Notes: generated by a model from the sequence alone, not told the origin. A stretch of DNA of 64,000 bases from Mycobacterium colombiense (GCF_001953985.1 NZ_MBEI01000056.1:62001-126000), one strand, 5' to 3'; numbered from the stretch's first letter, positions 1 to 12,342 are shown. Translations and numbers: made by a program.

Positions 1-18
1 GTTCTGAGGCTCCCACGG

Positions 19-375
19 CTACACGAAAGCCAGGGTGAGCGCGAAGGTTGCAGCGTTGAGGACGAGCAGGAACCCGGCGAACGCGAACTGACCGGAAATA
101 TCCTTGGCGAGTACGTGGGTGTACATCGCACAGATGAAGAAGATAGTCAGCCCGGCTGCCGCGGCGACGCCGATCGCCGGAACCCACAGGCCGACGATAA
201 GCCCAAGGGCGCCTAGGGTTTTCAGTGTGCCGATGGGGAACCTCAGCCAGGACAGCGGCACCCCGGCCCGGCGCATGGGTCCCATGATGGGCGCGAAGTG
301 GAGCAATGCGCTCACACCCGAGAAGCCGTCAAAGGCTATGGCAATTGCCGTCACGATGAGGTATGCGGTGCGCAT
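19..375 (-). CDS. DoxX family membrane protein
   Basis: A 118-residue protein that is almost entirely hydrophobic, with four predicted membrane helices. The layout and length are those of the DoxX/DoxD-like family of small actinobacterial membrane proteins, whose biochemical role is mostly unknown. The ATG at 375 is chosen because a purine-rich GGAAGA lies just upstream on the minus strand and the hydrophobic domain starts immediately after. The open frame continues upstream to 912, but that extension has no membrane or domain character. It is transcribed away from the multicopper oxidase genes, with about 400 bases between them. The family call rests on hydropathy and general resemblance, not on a catalytic motif. 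Confidence 0.72.
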   Translation of the reverse strand: MRTAYLIVTAIAIAFDGFSGVSALLHFAPIMGPMRRAGVPLSWLRFPIGTLKTLGALGLIVGLWVPAIGVAAAAGLTIFFICAMYTHVLAKDISGQFAFAGFLLVLNAATFALTLAFV

Positions 376-421
376 GTTGGGGTCTTCCGTGGTTGGTCGA
401 ATGAGAGCAGAGTCGTCTGTG

Positions 422-578
422 TCAGCCCGTCGGGATCGGATCCAATCGGAACACCGCGATCCGGCCGGCCAGCGGCTCGACCTCGTCGGGGCTGCCCTGG
501 CGCACCAGGCCAAAGCGCTGCGGAAAGCCGACACCGATCGGAACTTCGATCGGGTATCGCCGCAGTAGCAGGGTTCAT
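422..578 (-). pseudogene. Possible frameshifted small gene in the 376-779 gap
   Basis: The roughly 400-base gap between the DoxX gene and the next gene contains a minus-strand ATG at 578 preceded by GGAGAAGCG. If one C is removed from the CCC three to five bases after this ATG, the frame reads MNLLLRRYPIEVP and continues to a TGA at 422-424. It then encodes about 51 residues with protein-like composition, including RFGLVRQGSP and AGRIAVFRLD. As written, the ATG frame instead runs on into the DoxX start. This looks like a decayed or frameshifted small gene, or the C-terminal remnant of a longer one. I do not recognise the family. A sequencing error or chance are alternatives. Confidence 0.25.
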
Positions 579-690
579 CGCTTCTCCTATTGCGTATTCC
601 GTTGCGGTGGCCCGCAATCGGCTGATCCAGTTCGGCGGAGTAGCCGACTGCCACCGGCAACTCGTATCCAAGGACGGATCGGCGGGGCGG

Positions 691-714
691 AAAGTTACAC
701 GTGCGCGTAACTTT
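691..714. promoter_or_regulatory. Perfect inverted repeat, candidate operator
   Basis: AAAGTTAC at 691-698 and its exact reverse complement GTAACTTT at 707-714 are separated by 8 bases. The site lies about 65 bases upstream of the membrane protein/multicopper oxidase gene pair and far from the DoxX start. The geometry fits a dimeric repressor or activator, or a MarR/TetR-type site. No regulator is encoded next to it, so the binding protein is unknown. Confidence 0.4.
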
Positions 715-779
715 TCGCCGTCCCGCCTCGTCGTCATTTCTTGAGTACGGAGTCCCGACGCCGACTACGAGGAGGATCG

Positions 780-1202
780 ATGACAGCGGAGAGCTGGTAC
801 GGCCCGCGCTGGCCGCGGGTGACCGCCCGTGCCACCAGTGCAACGTTGGCAGTCCTGGCGGTGGCTCAAGCCGCATTCGCCGGCAGTTTCCTGGGTGGGC
901 AGTACGACGCACTGGGGCTGCACTCCGCGGGCGCGAAAGTCACCACGGTACTTTCCGTCGTTCAGGTGGTGGTGCTGGTGATCGTGAGCAGGACGGGCGG
1001 GCCGCGCTGGCCGATCGCGGTCGCGACGCTGGTGACCATCCTCTTCATCGCCGAATTCGCCTCGGGGGAATTGCGGCTGACAGCGTTACACGTTCCGCTC
1101 GGGGTGCTGTTGATCGTGGGGATCTTTCAGCTGACCGCATCGGTGTGGCGATTGCCGCTGGCCGCACGCTCTCGTTCCGCACAGCGGGATGTGATTCGGT
1201 GA
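780..1202 (+). CDS. Small integral membrane protein, coupled to multicopper oxidase
   Basis: A 140-residue protein with four hydrophobic segments: about residues 20-40, 54-66, 75-90 and 100-118. The ATG at 780 follows an AGGAGG-type ribosome site at about 769-774, so it is preferred over the upstream start at 741. Its stop overlaps the GTG start of the oxidase (1199-1202 reads GTGA), so the two are translated together. I do not recognise a family. The context suggests a membrane partner or anchor for the exported oxidase, or an electron-transfer or assembly partner, but no heme-binding or Cys motif is visible. Confident as a gene; function unknown. Confidence 0.75.
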   Translation: MTAESWYGPRWPRVTARATSATLAVLAVAQAAFAGSFLGGQYDALGLHSAGAKVTTVLSVVQVVVLVIVSRTGGPRWPIAVATLVTILFIAEFASGELRLTALHVPLGVLLIVGIFQLTASVWRLPLAARSRSAQRDVIR

Positions 1203-2728
1203 ACCGGCGTAGCGCGCTGCGGGTGGGCGCTGCCGCGGCTGGAATAGGTTTTGTCGGTGCCGGCTGGCCGCTGGCGGGCGCACTGCTGGGATCGACCGAG
1301 TCGGGGCGGCTCGTGCGCAGTCAGACGAAACTGCCCGACCGCTATCAAGTCCCGTTGCCGATCCCGGAACAATTGGCACCGGTCAGCAGCGATGCCGGCA
1401 CCGACTACTACGAGATCACCCAGCAGATCTCGCACTTGCGCATACTGCCCGAGTTGACTACTGCCGCATGGACGTACAACACGACTTTCCCTGGCCCCAC
1501 CATTGTTTCGCGGTCCGGCCGGCGGGCCGTGGTGCGGCACCGCAACGCTCTGCCGGTGCCGGTCGTGGTGCATCTGCATGGCGGGCATACGCCGCAAGAC
1601 CACGATGGATACCCAATCGACTTCATCCTGCCCCAAGGCGATCAATCCAGGGCGGATGGCATGACGCGCAATAGCGTTGTCGGACAGCGTGAGTACGTCT
1701 ATCCGATGAAACAGCGGGCCGCTACGTTGTGGTACCACGATCACCGCATGGGGTATACGGGCGCCGCTGTGTGGCACGGCCTGGCGGGTTTTCATGTGAT
1801 CCACGACGATGAGGAAGACGCCTTGCCGCTGCCTCGGGCGGGGCGCGATATTCCGTTGATGATCACCGATCGTGCCTTCGCCGCCGATGGCTCCTTTCGG
1901 TATCCCGCCGCGGACGGCGGCGGCGTAACCGGCGACTACATGAATGGCGTCCTCGGTGACGTCATCCTCGTCAACGGCGCGCCGTGGCCGGTGCTGCAGA
2001 CCGACCCTGCTCGCTATCGCCTGCGGCTACTGAACGCATCCAACGCCCGTCGCTACCGACTCCAGTTAGACCCGCAGCCGCCCGGCGGGTCGGCGCTGGT
2101 GCAGATCGGCAGTGATGGCGGATTGCTTGCGCGACCGCTCGCCCACGATTTCATCGACATCGCTCCGGCCGAACGCTTTGATGTTGTGGTCGATTTCAGC
2201 CGTTACCGGCGCGGGACAAGGGTGCGCCTGGTCAACCTGCTGGGTACCGAAAACGCCGGTGAGGTCATGCGATTCGACGTCGTCGGCGCCGACCGTTCCG
2301 ATGAGTCGGCCATCCCCGAACGGCTCAGCAGTAGCGCAGCGGGTCTCAACCGACACGATGCCGTGGCCACCCGCACGTTCCTCTTCCGCCTCGGGAGAGG
2401 GGGCGCGTGGACGATCAACGACCTGTCGTATCAACCGGGCCGGGCGCTGGCGTGTCCCAAGCTCGGTACCGCAGAAATCTGGCGATTCATCACCGAATTC
2501 CACCATCCCGTCCACGTGCACCTGAACCCGTTCCAAGTGATCTCGCGCAACAATCGCGCACCGGGACGGTTCGACATGGGCTGCAAGGACACCGTCGATG
2601 TCCGGCCGGCCGAGGCGGTCGAAGTCCTCATCCGATTCACCGACTACACCGGTTCCTACCTTCTGCATTGCCACAATCTCGAGCACGAAGACATGGCGAT
2701 GATGGCCGACTTCGTGACGGTGGATTAG
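1199..2728 (+). CDS. CotA-like multicopper oxidase, probably Tat-exported
   Basis: A 509-residue three-cupredoxin-domain oxidase. All copper ligands are visible: HLHGGH at 125-130, WYHDHRM with His180 and His182, HPVHVH at 436-441, and HCHNLEHEDMAMM with Cys491, His490, His492, His496 and a probable axial Met501. The N-terminus has a twin arginine (NRRSALR) before a hydrophobic Ala/Gly-rich stretch, suggesting Tat export of the folded enzyme. The motifs around the copper sites resemble CotA/bilirubin-oxidase-type enzymes more than the M. tuberculosis copper oxidase MmcO. Likely substrates are phenolics or metal ions, with O2 reduced to water. The GTG start at 1199 gives a GTGA overlap with the upstream membrane protein; earlier in-frame codons are inside that gene. 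Confidence 0.85.
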   Translation: MNRRSALRVGAAAAGIGFVGAGWPLAGALLGSTESGRLVRSQTKLPDRYQVPLPIPEQLAPVSSDAGTDYYEITQQISHLRILPELTTAAWTYNTTFPGPTIVSRSGRRAVVRHRNALPVPVVVHLHGGHTPQDHDGYPIDFILPQGDQSRADGMTRNSVVGQREYVYPMKQRAATLWYHDHRMGYTGAAVWHGLAGFHVIHDDEEDALPLPRAGRDIPLMITDRAFAADGSFRYPAADGGGVTGDYMNGVLGDVILVNGAPWPVLQTDPARYRLRLLNASNARRYRLQLDPQPPGGSALVQIGSDGGLLARPLAHDFIDIAPAERFDVVVDFSRYRRGTRVRLVNLLGTENAGEVMRFDVVGADRSDESAIPERLSSSAAGLNRHDAVATRTFLFRLGRGGAWTINDLSYQPGRALACPKLGTAEIWRFITEFHHPVHVHLNPFQVISRNNRAPGRFDMGCKDTVDVRPAEAVEVLIRFTDYTGSYLLHCHNLEHEDMAMMADFVTVD

Positions 2729-2854
2729 CCGCCCGGACGAGGGCACCGGCTCGCCCCGATTCGGACGGGTGTCCCGCCGCCGATATCGGGCTCCCACAGG
2801 CGGCGATGGAGCGATCCTTCCGCCCGGACCCCATCACGCCTAAGGTCTGCCGGT

Positions 2855-3202
2855 ATGGCGCTCAACGTGGAGATGCTGACCTTCGACTGCGACAACCCGG
2901 CGAGGCTGGCCGGCTGGTGGGCCGAACAGTTCGGCGGGACGACGCACGAGGTGCTCGCCGACGAGTTCACCGCGGTGACCTTCGGCGAGGGGCTGCGGCT
3001 CGGATTCCAGAAGGTGCCCGATCCGACGCCCGGAAAGAACCGCGTGCACCTCGATCTGGGTGCGTCCGACGTCGACGCCGAGGTGTCGCGGCTGACGGCG
3101 GCCGGAGCGACCGAGGTCGGCCGGCACCAGTTCGGCGATACCTTCCGCTGGGTGGTGCTGGCCGACCCCGAGGGCAACGTCTTCTGCGTCGTGCGTCAGT
3201 AG
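2855..3202 (+). CDS. VOC superfamily (glyoxalase-like) protein
   Basis: A 115-residue single-domain protein with the beta-alpha-beta-beta-beta pattern of the vicinal oxygen chelate superfamily. Features include MLTFDCDNPARLAGWW at the start, RVHLDLGASDVDAEVSRL in the middle and a C-terminal LADPEGNVFCVV strand, typical of actinobacterial glyoxalase/bleomycin-resistance-like proteins. Substrate cannot be inferred; many such proteins lack a complete metal triad. It is convergent with the NTF2-like gene, with 7 bases between the stops. The start ATG follows a weak TAAGG site. Confidence 0.8.
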   Translation: MALNVEMLTFDCDNPARLAGWWAEQFGGTTHEVLADEFTAVTFGEGLRLGFQKVPDPTPGKNRVHLDLGASDVDAEVSRLTAAGATEVGRHQFGDTFRWVVLADPEGNVFCVVRQ

Positions 3203-3209
3203 CCGTAGC

Positions 3210-3605
3210 TCAGCGCTGACCCACGAAAGCGGGCTCGTAGCGGATGACGTTCTCCACCACGATCCCGTTGCGGGTGCGGACCCGGTCGATGCCGCGGATG
3301 TGGAACGGTCCGTCCGGGCCGGTGCCGTGGCCGACGTAGTGCAAGAACACCAGTTCCTCACCTTCGGCGGCGGCGGGGACGGTCGCGCTGTCGACCACCT
3401 CGAGCCGCAAATCCGGTGCGGCCTCGAGCAATTCGGCGATTTTCGCCGTGTATGCCTTGATCCCCTGGACCGGCTCCGGATCGCCGGGCCAGTAGCCGAC
3501 GATGTCCTCGTGAAGGATGTCGAAGCCGCGCGACATGGTGGGTGCGGCCCAGTATGCCGCGAAAACCTCGGCGCTGAACTTCGGGCCTGATTGGACGTCC
3601 GTCAT
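3210..3605 (-). CDS. NTF2-like/SnoaL-type protein
   Basis: A 131-residue protein of the NTF2-like alpha+beta-barrel superfamily: an N-terminal helix (AEVFAAYWAAPTMSRGF), a central sheet, and a C-terminal strand with RGIDRVRTRNGIVVENVIRYEP. Such folds serve as small cyclases, isomerases or ligand-binding proteins; nothing here identifies the substrate. It is divergent from the XRE regulator gene at 3730, which may control it. The ATG at 3605 has a GGAGGAACC ribosome site directly upstream. Confidence 0.75.
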   Translation of the reverse strand: MTDVQSGPKFSAEVFAAYWAAPTMSRGFDILHEDIVGYWPGDPEPVQGIKAYTAKIAELLEAAPDLRLEVVDSATVPAAAEGEELVFLHYVGHGTGPDGPFHIRGIDRVRTRNGIVVENVIRYEPAFVGQR

Positions 3606-3729
3606 GGTTCCTCCTTGGATCGGGCGCTCCGATCGAGCGCGTACCGCAAGCGTGTCGCCGCGCTGTGCGGCCCCGCAATTACCTCCGAGGTCATCGTCGC
3701 CGACGCGCCGGCGTGGTTACCGTTGCCTG

Positions 3730-6872
<3,143 letters not shown>

Positions 6873-6891
6873 GCGCCCGCAGCGAAACCTG

Positions 6892-7521
6892 ATGTGTGAC
6901 AGGCGTTTCCGTCGGGCCGGCGCATTGTCTCTGGCCGCCGCGCTGGTCGGCTGGAGCTTCGTCAGTCCCCGGTTGCCGCCCTGGTGGCGAGCGGTGCTGC
7001 AGGCCGGCGTGGGCGGCCTGCTGGTGTCGATGACGGGCGCGCCCCTAGGCCTGGCTCCGCCCCGGCTATGGGTCGGCCTGCGGCTGGGGTCACTGGCCGC
7101 GTTGCCGACTGCTTGCGCGGTCGCGGCGACCAGCGCGCTGCCGCCGGTGCGCCGATCGATGGCCGGCCGCGAGCCGCCGGCGACCGCGCCGGACTGGCTG
7201 CTGCTGCGGATACCGGTGGCCACCGTGTGGTCGGAGGAGTCCGCCTTTCGGGGGGCGCTGGCCGCCGCCGGGTCCGCCGCTTTCGGGCCACGCGGCGGAC
7301 GGTTGTTGCAGGCCAGCGCTTTTGGCCTGTCGCACATCGCCGATGCGCGCGCGACGGGTGAACCGGTGGCCGCCACCGTGCTGGTCACCGGGATCGCGGG
7401 CTGGCTCTTCGGTTGGCTGGCCGACCGGTCGGGCAGCCTGGCCGCACCGATGCTCGCGCACCTGGCCATCAACGAAGCCGGGGCGATCGCCGTGCTGGCC
7501 GTGCGGGCGTCGAACCGCTGA
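6892..7521 (+). CDS. CPBP-family intramembrane protease-like protein
   Basis: 209 residues, nearly all hydrophobic. The CPBP (Rce1/CAAX-like) signature is present as WSEESAFRG near residue 113, the paired-glutamate motif, followed by FGLSHIADAR with the second conserved His and by LAAPMLAHLAINEAG with the last motif. Family members are membrane metalloproteases or protease-like scaffolds; the target is unknown. It sits 19 bases after purL, as its homologue Rv0804 does in M. tuberculosis. The ATG at 6892 fits the spacing; the earlier frame overlaps purL. Confidence 0.82.
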   Translation: MCDRRFRRAGALSLAAALVGWSFVSPRLPPWWRAVLQAGVGGLLVSMTGAPLGLAPPRLWVGLRLGSLAALPTACAVAATSALPPVRRSMAGREPPATAPDWLLLRIPVATVWSEESAFRGALAAAGSAAFGPRGGRLLQASAFGLSHIADARATGEPVAATVLVTGIAGWLFGWLADRSGSLAAPMLAHLAINEAGAIAVLAVRASNR

Positions 7522-7546
7522 CTCCTGGATTTTGAGACCCTGGGGT

Positions 7547-7936
7547 ATGGCCACGCGCGACAAAGCCGATCCGGCGCAGACCCGGCAGGCCGTGTTGGCC
7601 GTCGCGGACTGGCTGCGTGACGAATCCCGTCCGGCGCCCGACCGGCAGGAATTGGCGACGGCCGTGCGGCTGACCGCCCGCACCCTGGCCGCCGTGGCGC
7701 CCGGGCGAAGCGTCGAGCTGCGCATCCCGCCGTTCGTCGCCGTGCAGTGCATCGCCGGGCCCACCCACACCCGGGGCACGCCGCCCAATGTGGTGGAAAC
7801 CGACCCGCGGACCTGGCTGCTGCTGGCCACCGGAAAGTCGTCGTTCGCCGAGGCGCAGAGCACCGGTGCGCTGCGGCTTTCCGGCTCGCGCGCCGGTGAG
7901 ATTGGACACTGCCTGCCCCTGTTCGATGTGGGCTGA
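7547..7936 (+). CDS. Sterol-carrier-protein-like protein (Rv0807 type)
   Basis: 129 residues with a helical N-terminus (QTRQAVLAVADWLRDE) and a mixed core containing PPFVAVQCIAGPTHTRGTPP and a final GALRLSGSRAG segment. This is the pattern of the bacterial SCP-2-like orthologue family conserved next to purF in mycobacteria (Rv0807). It is probably a small ligand-binding protein in the cytoplasm. No catalytic residues are evident. The ATG at 7547 gives the family length. It precedes purF by about 140 bases, a gap that carries the purF promoter. Confidence 0.75.
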   Translation: MATRDKADPAQTRQAVLAVADWLRDESRPAPDRQELATAVRLTARTLAAVAPGRSVELRIPPFVAVQCIAGPTHTRGTPPNVVETDPRTWLLLATGKSSFAEAQSTGALRLSGSRAGEIGHCLPLFDVG

Positions 7937-8073
7937 ACATAACCCTGAACTGCAGGTTTAGGCATTCGCACCGGCAATTAGTCGCTCAACACGCCCGGGG
8001 GATTCGTCGGCGCAGCTCCGGTGCCCGTAGACTCCGTTACGTCACCAACCGTTCCCCGGGGAGCTGCCTAATC

Positions 8074-9600
8074 GTGACCGTCCAAGAGCCCGAAGAGGAT
8101 TTCAGCGCACCCCGCGAAGAATGCGGTGTATTCGGGGTTTGGGCCCCGGGCGAGGACGTCGCCAAACTCACCTATTACGGCTTGTACGCGCTGCAGCATC
8201 GCGGCCAGGAAGCCGCCGGCATCGCCGTCGCCGATGGATCCCAGGTGCTGGTCTTCAAAGACCTCGGCCTGGTCAGCCAGGTGTTCGACGAGCAGACGCT
8301 GGGCGCCATGCAAGGCCACGTCGCCATCGGCCACTGTCGCTACTCGACGACCGGCGACACGACCTGGGAAAACGCGCAGCCGGTGTTCCGCAACACCGCG
8401 GCAGGCACCGGGGTTGCGTTGGGACACAACGGGAACCTGGTCAACACCGCCGAGCTCGCCGCCCGCGCCCGCGACGAGGGGCTGATCGCCAAGCGCGCCC
8501 CGGCGCCGGCGACCACGGACTCGGACATCCTGGGCGCGCTGCTGGCCCACGGCGCGGCGGACGCCACCCTGGAGCAGGCGGCGCTCGACCTGCTGCCGAC
8601 CGTGCGCGGCGCGTTCTGCCTGACCTTCATGGACGAGAACACCCTGTACGCGTGCCGCGATCCGCATGGGGTGCGGCCACTTTCGCTCGGACGGCTGGAT
8701 CGCGGCTGGGTGGTGGCCTCCGAAACGGCGGCGCTCGACATCGTCGGCGCGTCGTTCGTGCGTGACATCGAACCGGGCGAACTGCTGGCCATCGACGCCG
8801 ACGGCGTCCGGTCCACGCGCTTCGCCAACCCCACCCCCAAGGGCTGCGTCTTCGAGTACGTCTACCTGGCCCGACCGGACAGCACGATCGCCGGCCGGTC
8901 CGTCCACGCGACGCGGGTGGAGATCGGTCGCCGGCTGGCCCGAGAGCGTCCCGTCGACGCCGACCTGGTGATCGGCGTGCCCGAGTCGGGCACGCCCGCC
9001 GCGGTCGGATACGCGCAGGAGTCGGGCATTCCCTACGGCCAGGGTCTGATGAAGAACGCCTACGTGGGGCGCACGTTCATCCAGCCGTCGCAGACCATCC
9101 GCCAACTCGGTATTCGGCTGAAGCTCAACCCGCTTCGCGAGGTGATCCGCGGCAAGCGACTCATCGTCGTCGACGACTCGATCGTGCGCGGCAACACCCA
9201 GCGCGCCCTGCTGCGGATGCTGCGCGAGGCCGGCGCCGTCGAAGTGCACGTCCGGATCGCCTCGCCCCCGGTCAAATGGCCCTGCTTCTACGGCATCGAC
9301 TTCCCGTCGCCGGCCGAACTGATCGCCAACGCGGTCGAAGACAAGAAGGAGATGCTGGAGGCGGTGCGGCACGCCATCGGCGCCGACTCGTTGGGCTACA
9401 TCTCGCTGCGCGGCCTGGTCGCGGCGTCCGAACAGCCGGCCTCCCGGCTGTGCACCGCGTGCTTCGACGGCCAGTATCCGATCGAACTGCCCGGGGAAAC
9501 CGCGTTGGGCAAGAACGTCATCGAGCACATGCTCGCCAACGCCGCGCGCGGCGCCGGCCTCGACGATCTCGCGGCCGACGAAGTGCCCGTCGTGCACTGA
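8074..9600 (+). CDS. purF: Amidophosphoribosyltransferase PurF
   Basis: 508 residues; catalyses the first committed step of purine synthesis, forming phosphoribosylamine from PRPP and glutamine. The Ntn-hydrolase nucleophile is Cys17 in EECGVFG, so the first 16 residues form a propeptide that must be removed. The PRPP-binding loop reads RLIVVDDSIVRGNTQ in the C-terminal half. Cys residues in KGCVFEY, KWPCFYG and RLCTACFDG match the [4Fe-4S]-ligand pattern of the Bacillus-type enzyme. The GTG at 8074 is in good context. It is followed about 70 bases later by purM. Confidence 0.97.
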   Translation: MTVQEPEEDFSAPREECGVFGVWAPGEDVAKLTYYGLYALQHRGQEAAGIAVADGSQVLVFKDLGLVSQVFDEQTLGAMQGHVAIGHCRYSTTGDTTWENAQPVFRNTAAGTGVALGHNGNLVNTAELAARARDEGLIAKRAPAPATTDSDILGALLAHGAADATLEQAALDLLPTVRGAFCLTFMDENTLYACRDPHGVRPLSLGRLDRGWVVASETAALDIVGASFVRDIEPGELLAIDADGVRSTRFANPTPKGCVFEYVYLARPDSTIAGRSVHATRVEIGRRLARERPVDADLVIGVPESGTPAAVGYAQESGIPYGQGLMKNAYVGRTFIQPSQTIRQLGIRLKLNPLREVIRGKRLIVVDDSIVRGNTQRALLRMLREAGAVEVHVRIASPPVKWPCFYGIDFPSPAELIANAVEDKKEMLEAVRHAIGADSLGYISLRGLVAASEQPASRLCTACFDGQYPIELPGETALGKNVIEHMLANAARGAGLDDLAADEVPVVH

Positions 9601-9671
9601 GGGAACTCAGTTGCACACCTTCGCCGACGTTTGATACCGGCCGTCAGCGCCGCCCGGTAGCCTTTATCGCG

Positions 9672-10766
<1,095 letters not shown>

Positions 10767-10792
10767 GGAGCTCGGACCCGATACAACTAACG

Positions 10793-10821
10793 CGGCGCCG
10801 GTGCGCTACGCATCGGCGCCG
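10793..10821. terminator. Strong hairpin between convergent purM and DUF3073 genes
   Basis: CGGCGCCGGTGCG at 10793-10805 pairs with CGCATCGGCGCCG at 10809-10821. The 13-bp stem has one G-T wobble and a 3-base loop. It lies between the two convergent stop codons. No U-tract follows, which is normal for mycobacterial intrinsic terminators. It probably serves both strands. Confidence 0.7.
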
Positions 10822-10832
10822 GGGTGTTGGCT

Positions 10833-11018
10833 CTACCGCCGCCAGCTGTCCTGGTCGTCCCAGGATTCGTCGGATCCGTCGCTGTCCAGTTCGTTGGACT
10901 CGTCCGAAGCCGTTCCGGACAGCTCTTGCTGAAGCCGCTGGAAGTCGGTCTGCGGAGAACTGTATTTGAGTTCTCGAGCAACCTTGGTCTGCTTTGCCTT
11001 AGCCCGGCCGCGGCCCAT
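10833..11018 (-). CDS. DUF3073 small acidic protein (Rv0810c type)
   Basis: 61 residues with a basic N-terminal half (MGRGRAKAKQTKVARELKY) and a strongly acidic C-terminal half (DESNELDSDGSDESWDDQD). This charge split and length match the DUF3073 family that follows purM in mycobacteria. It is probably cytoplasmic and may bind nucleic acid or a protein partner; function unknown. The start codon lies directly against a G5-TT-C5 element that contains its likely ribosome site (see the regulatory entry). Confidence 0.88.
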   Translation of the reverse strand: MGRGRAKAKQTKVARELKYSSPQTDFQRLQQELSGTASDESNELDSDGSDESWDDQDSWRR

Positions 11019-11070
11019 GGGGGAACCCCCTCGCGCAATAACGGAGCGGCCTAACGAGTAGGCGGCTCCG
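11019..11070 (-). promoter_or_regulatory. Two hairpins in the DUF3073 leader, one masking the ribosome site
   Basis: Reading the minus strand toward the DUF3073 ATG: first a 12-bp stem with one mismatch and a 5-base loop at 11070-11042, then GAGGGGGTTCCCCC immediately before the ATG at 11018. The G-run is the only plausible Shine-Dalgarno sequence, and it can pair with the C-run that touches the start codon. The first stem could also terminate the upstream ygfZ transcript. Confidence 0.4.
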
Positions 11071-11164
11071 ATCTCCTGGTGTCGTATTGTCCTGCCAACA
11101 GTTTACCGTGCCCCGCCACCGGGCGTTGGCGCCCCCTGCTTGCTGTGGCGGACGTTACCGTTCA

Positions 11165-12259
11165 TTATCCCGCACCGCCCCGCAACCGTTCAACAGCTAA
11201 CCGTCCGGCGCCGATCTGTTCGGTTGCGGGCAGGGAATCGGCATCGATCACCGCGGCCACCGAGGCCTCCGCTCCGGTCGCCAATTCCGTGTCGGCGGGC
11301 AGCCCGCGCTTCAGCAGCGCCAGCGCGATGGGGCCGAGATCCACGTGGTCGACGACGGTGCCGAGGCGGCCGACCGTGCGGCCGCCGGCCAGCACCGGAT
11401 CCGCGGTCGACGGCCGGTCCACCGACCCGTCGAGGTGCAGCAGCACCAGCATCCGGGGCGGCCTGCCCAGGTTGTGCACCCGCGCGACGGTCTCCTGCCC
11501 GCGATAACAGCCCTTGTCCAGGTGGACGGCCCCGACATCGGGACCACCGATCCATCCCACCTCGTGCGGAATCGTGCGCTCGTCGGTGTCGACGCCGAGG
11601 CGGGGCCGCGCCGCCGCGACCCGGTGGGCTTCGTAGGCCCACACCCCGCTGGGCCGCACCCCGGCCTGCGTGAGGCGATTTCGCCAGTCGCCGGCCGCGG
11701 CGCGCGGAACCAGCAGGTCCAGCTCGATCTGGCCGCCCGGCGTGCCCGGCATCCGCCGCACGAAGCCGTCGCCGACGGCAACCGCGGTCAGCTCGGCGGG
11801 CAGCGCGTCCACCCCGAGCGCGTCGAGAACCGCCCGGTCAGCCAGCTTCGGACCGAGCAGCGACAGCACGGCCAGGTCGGCGCCAGCCGGGGTGACCTCC
11901 GACCAGAACACCATCTTGCGCAGGTATTGCAGCAGCGGCTCGGCCCGCCACGGCTCGGTGTCGAGGTAGGTGGTGCCGGCCAGCTCGGTCTGGATCCAGT
12001 GATCCTCGACGCGGCCCTGGCCGTCGAGGCTGAGGTTCTGCGTGCTGGCGCCGTCGGGCAGGTCGCTGACGAACTGCGTCGAAATGCTGTGCAACCAGGT
12101 CTGCCGGTCGTTTCCGGTCAGGGTGAGCACGCCGCGATGCGAGCGATCGACCAGTATCGCCTCGGTGTCGGCCGCACGTTGCTCGCCGAGCGGGTCGCCG
12201 TAGTGCCAGACGGCGCCGGCGTCGGGTCCGGTCTCGGGTGCGGGAACAGCGCGGGTCAC
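11165..12259 (-). CDS. ygfZ: YgfZ/GcvT-like folate-binding protein (Rv0811c type)
   Basis: 364 residues of the YgfZ/GcvT-like family, which uses tetrahydrofolate in the repair or assembly of Fe-S enzymes. The diagnostic signature KGCYRGQE, with its conserved Cys, is present at about 255-262. The N-terminal GcvT-like fold has VLTLTGNDRQTWLHSISTQF. It is divergent from the PLP-dependent lyase gene, and the gap carries two palindromic elements. The start at 12259 gives the expected mycobacterial length. Confidence 0.9.
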   Translation of the reverse strand: MTRAVPAPETGPDAGAVWHYGDPLGEQRAADTEAILVDRSHRGVLTLTGNDRQTWLHSISTQFVSDLPDGASTQNLSLDGQGRVEDHWIQTELAGTTYLDTEPWRAEPLLQYLRKMVFWSEVTPAGADLAVLSLLGPKLADRAVLDALGVDALPAELTAVAVGDGFVRRMPGTPGGQIELDLLVPRAAAGDWRNRLTQAGVRPSGVWAYEAHRVAAARPRLGVDTDERTIPHEVGWIGGPDVGAVHLDKGCYRGQETVARVHNLGRPPRMLVLLHLDGSVDRPSTADPVLAGGRTVGRLGTVVDHVDLGPIALALLKRGLPADTELATGAEASVAAVIDADSLPATEQIGAGRLAVERLRGGAG

Positions 12260-12292
12260 GAGTCAACTCTACGGACCGGCCGGCGCCCCACG

Positions 12293-12342
12293 AGTGTGAA
12301 GCTGGCTTCACACTGGCTGCCGAGTGTGCGGCTCGCTTCACG
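12293..12342. repeat. Tandem pair of related palindromes between divergent genes
   Basis: The first unit is perfect: AGTGTGAAGC (12293-12302), TG, GCTTCACACT (12305-12314). The second, starting at about 12323 with AGTGTG and ending with CGCTTCAC, is a degenerate copy about 30 bases downstream. They lie between ygfZ and the PLP lyase start and could be an operator pair for a dimeric repressor, or members of a dispersed intergenic palindrome family. Confidence 0.5.

Noticed and set aside
8068..9597. Minus-strand 509-codon frame mirroring purF
   Set aside because: Exact antisense of purF with no domain; typical of high-GC codon bias.
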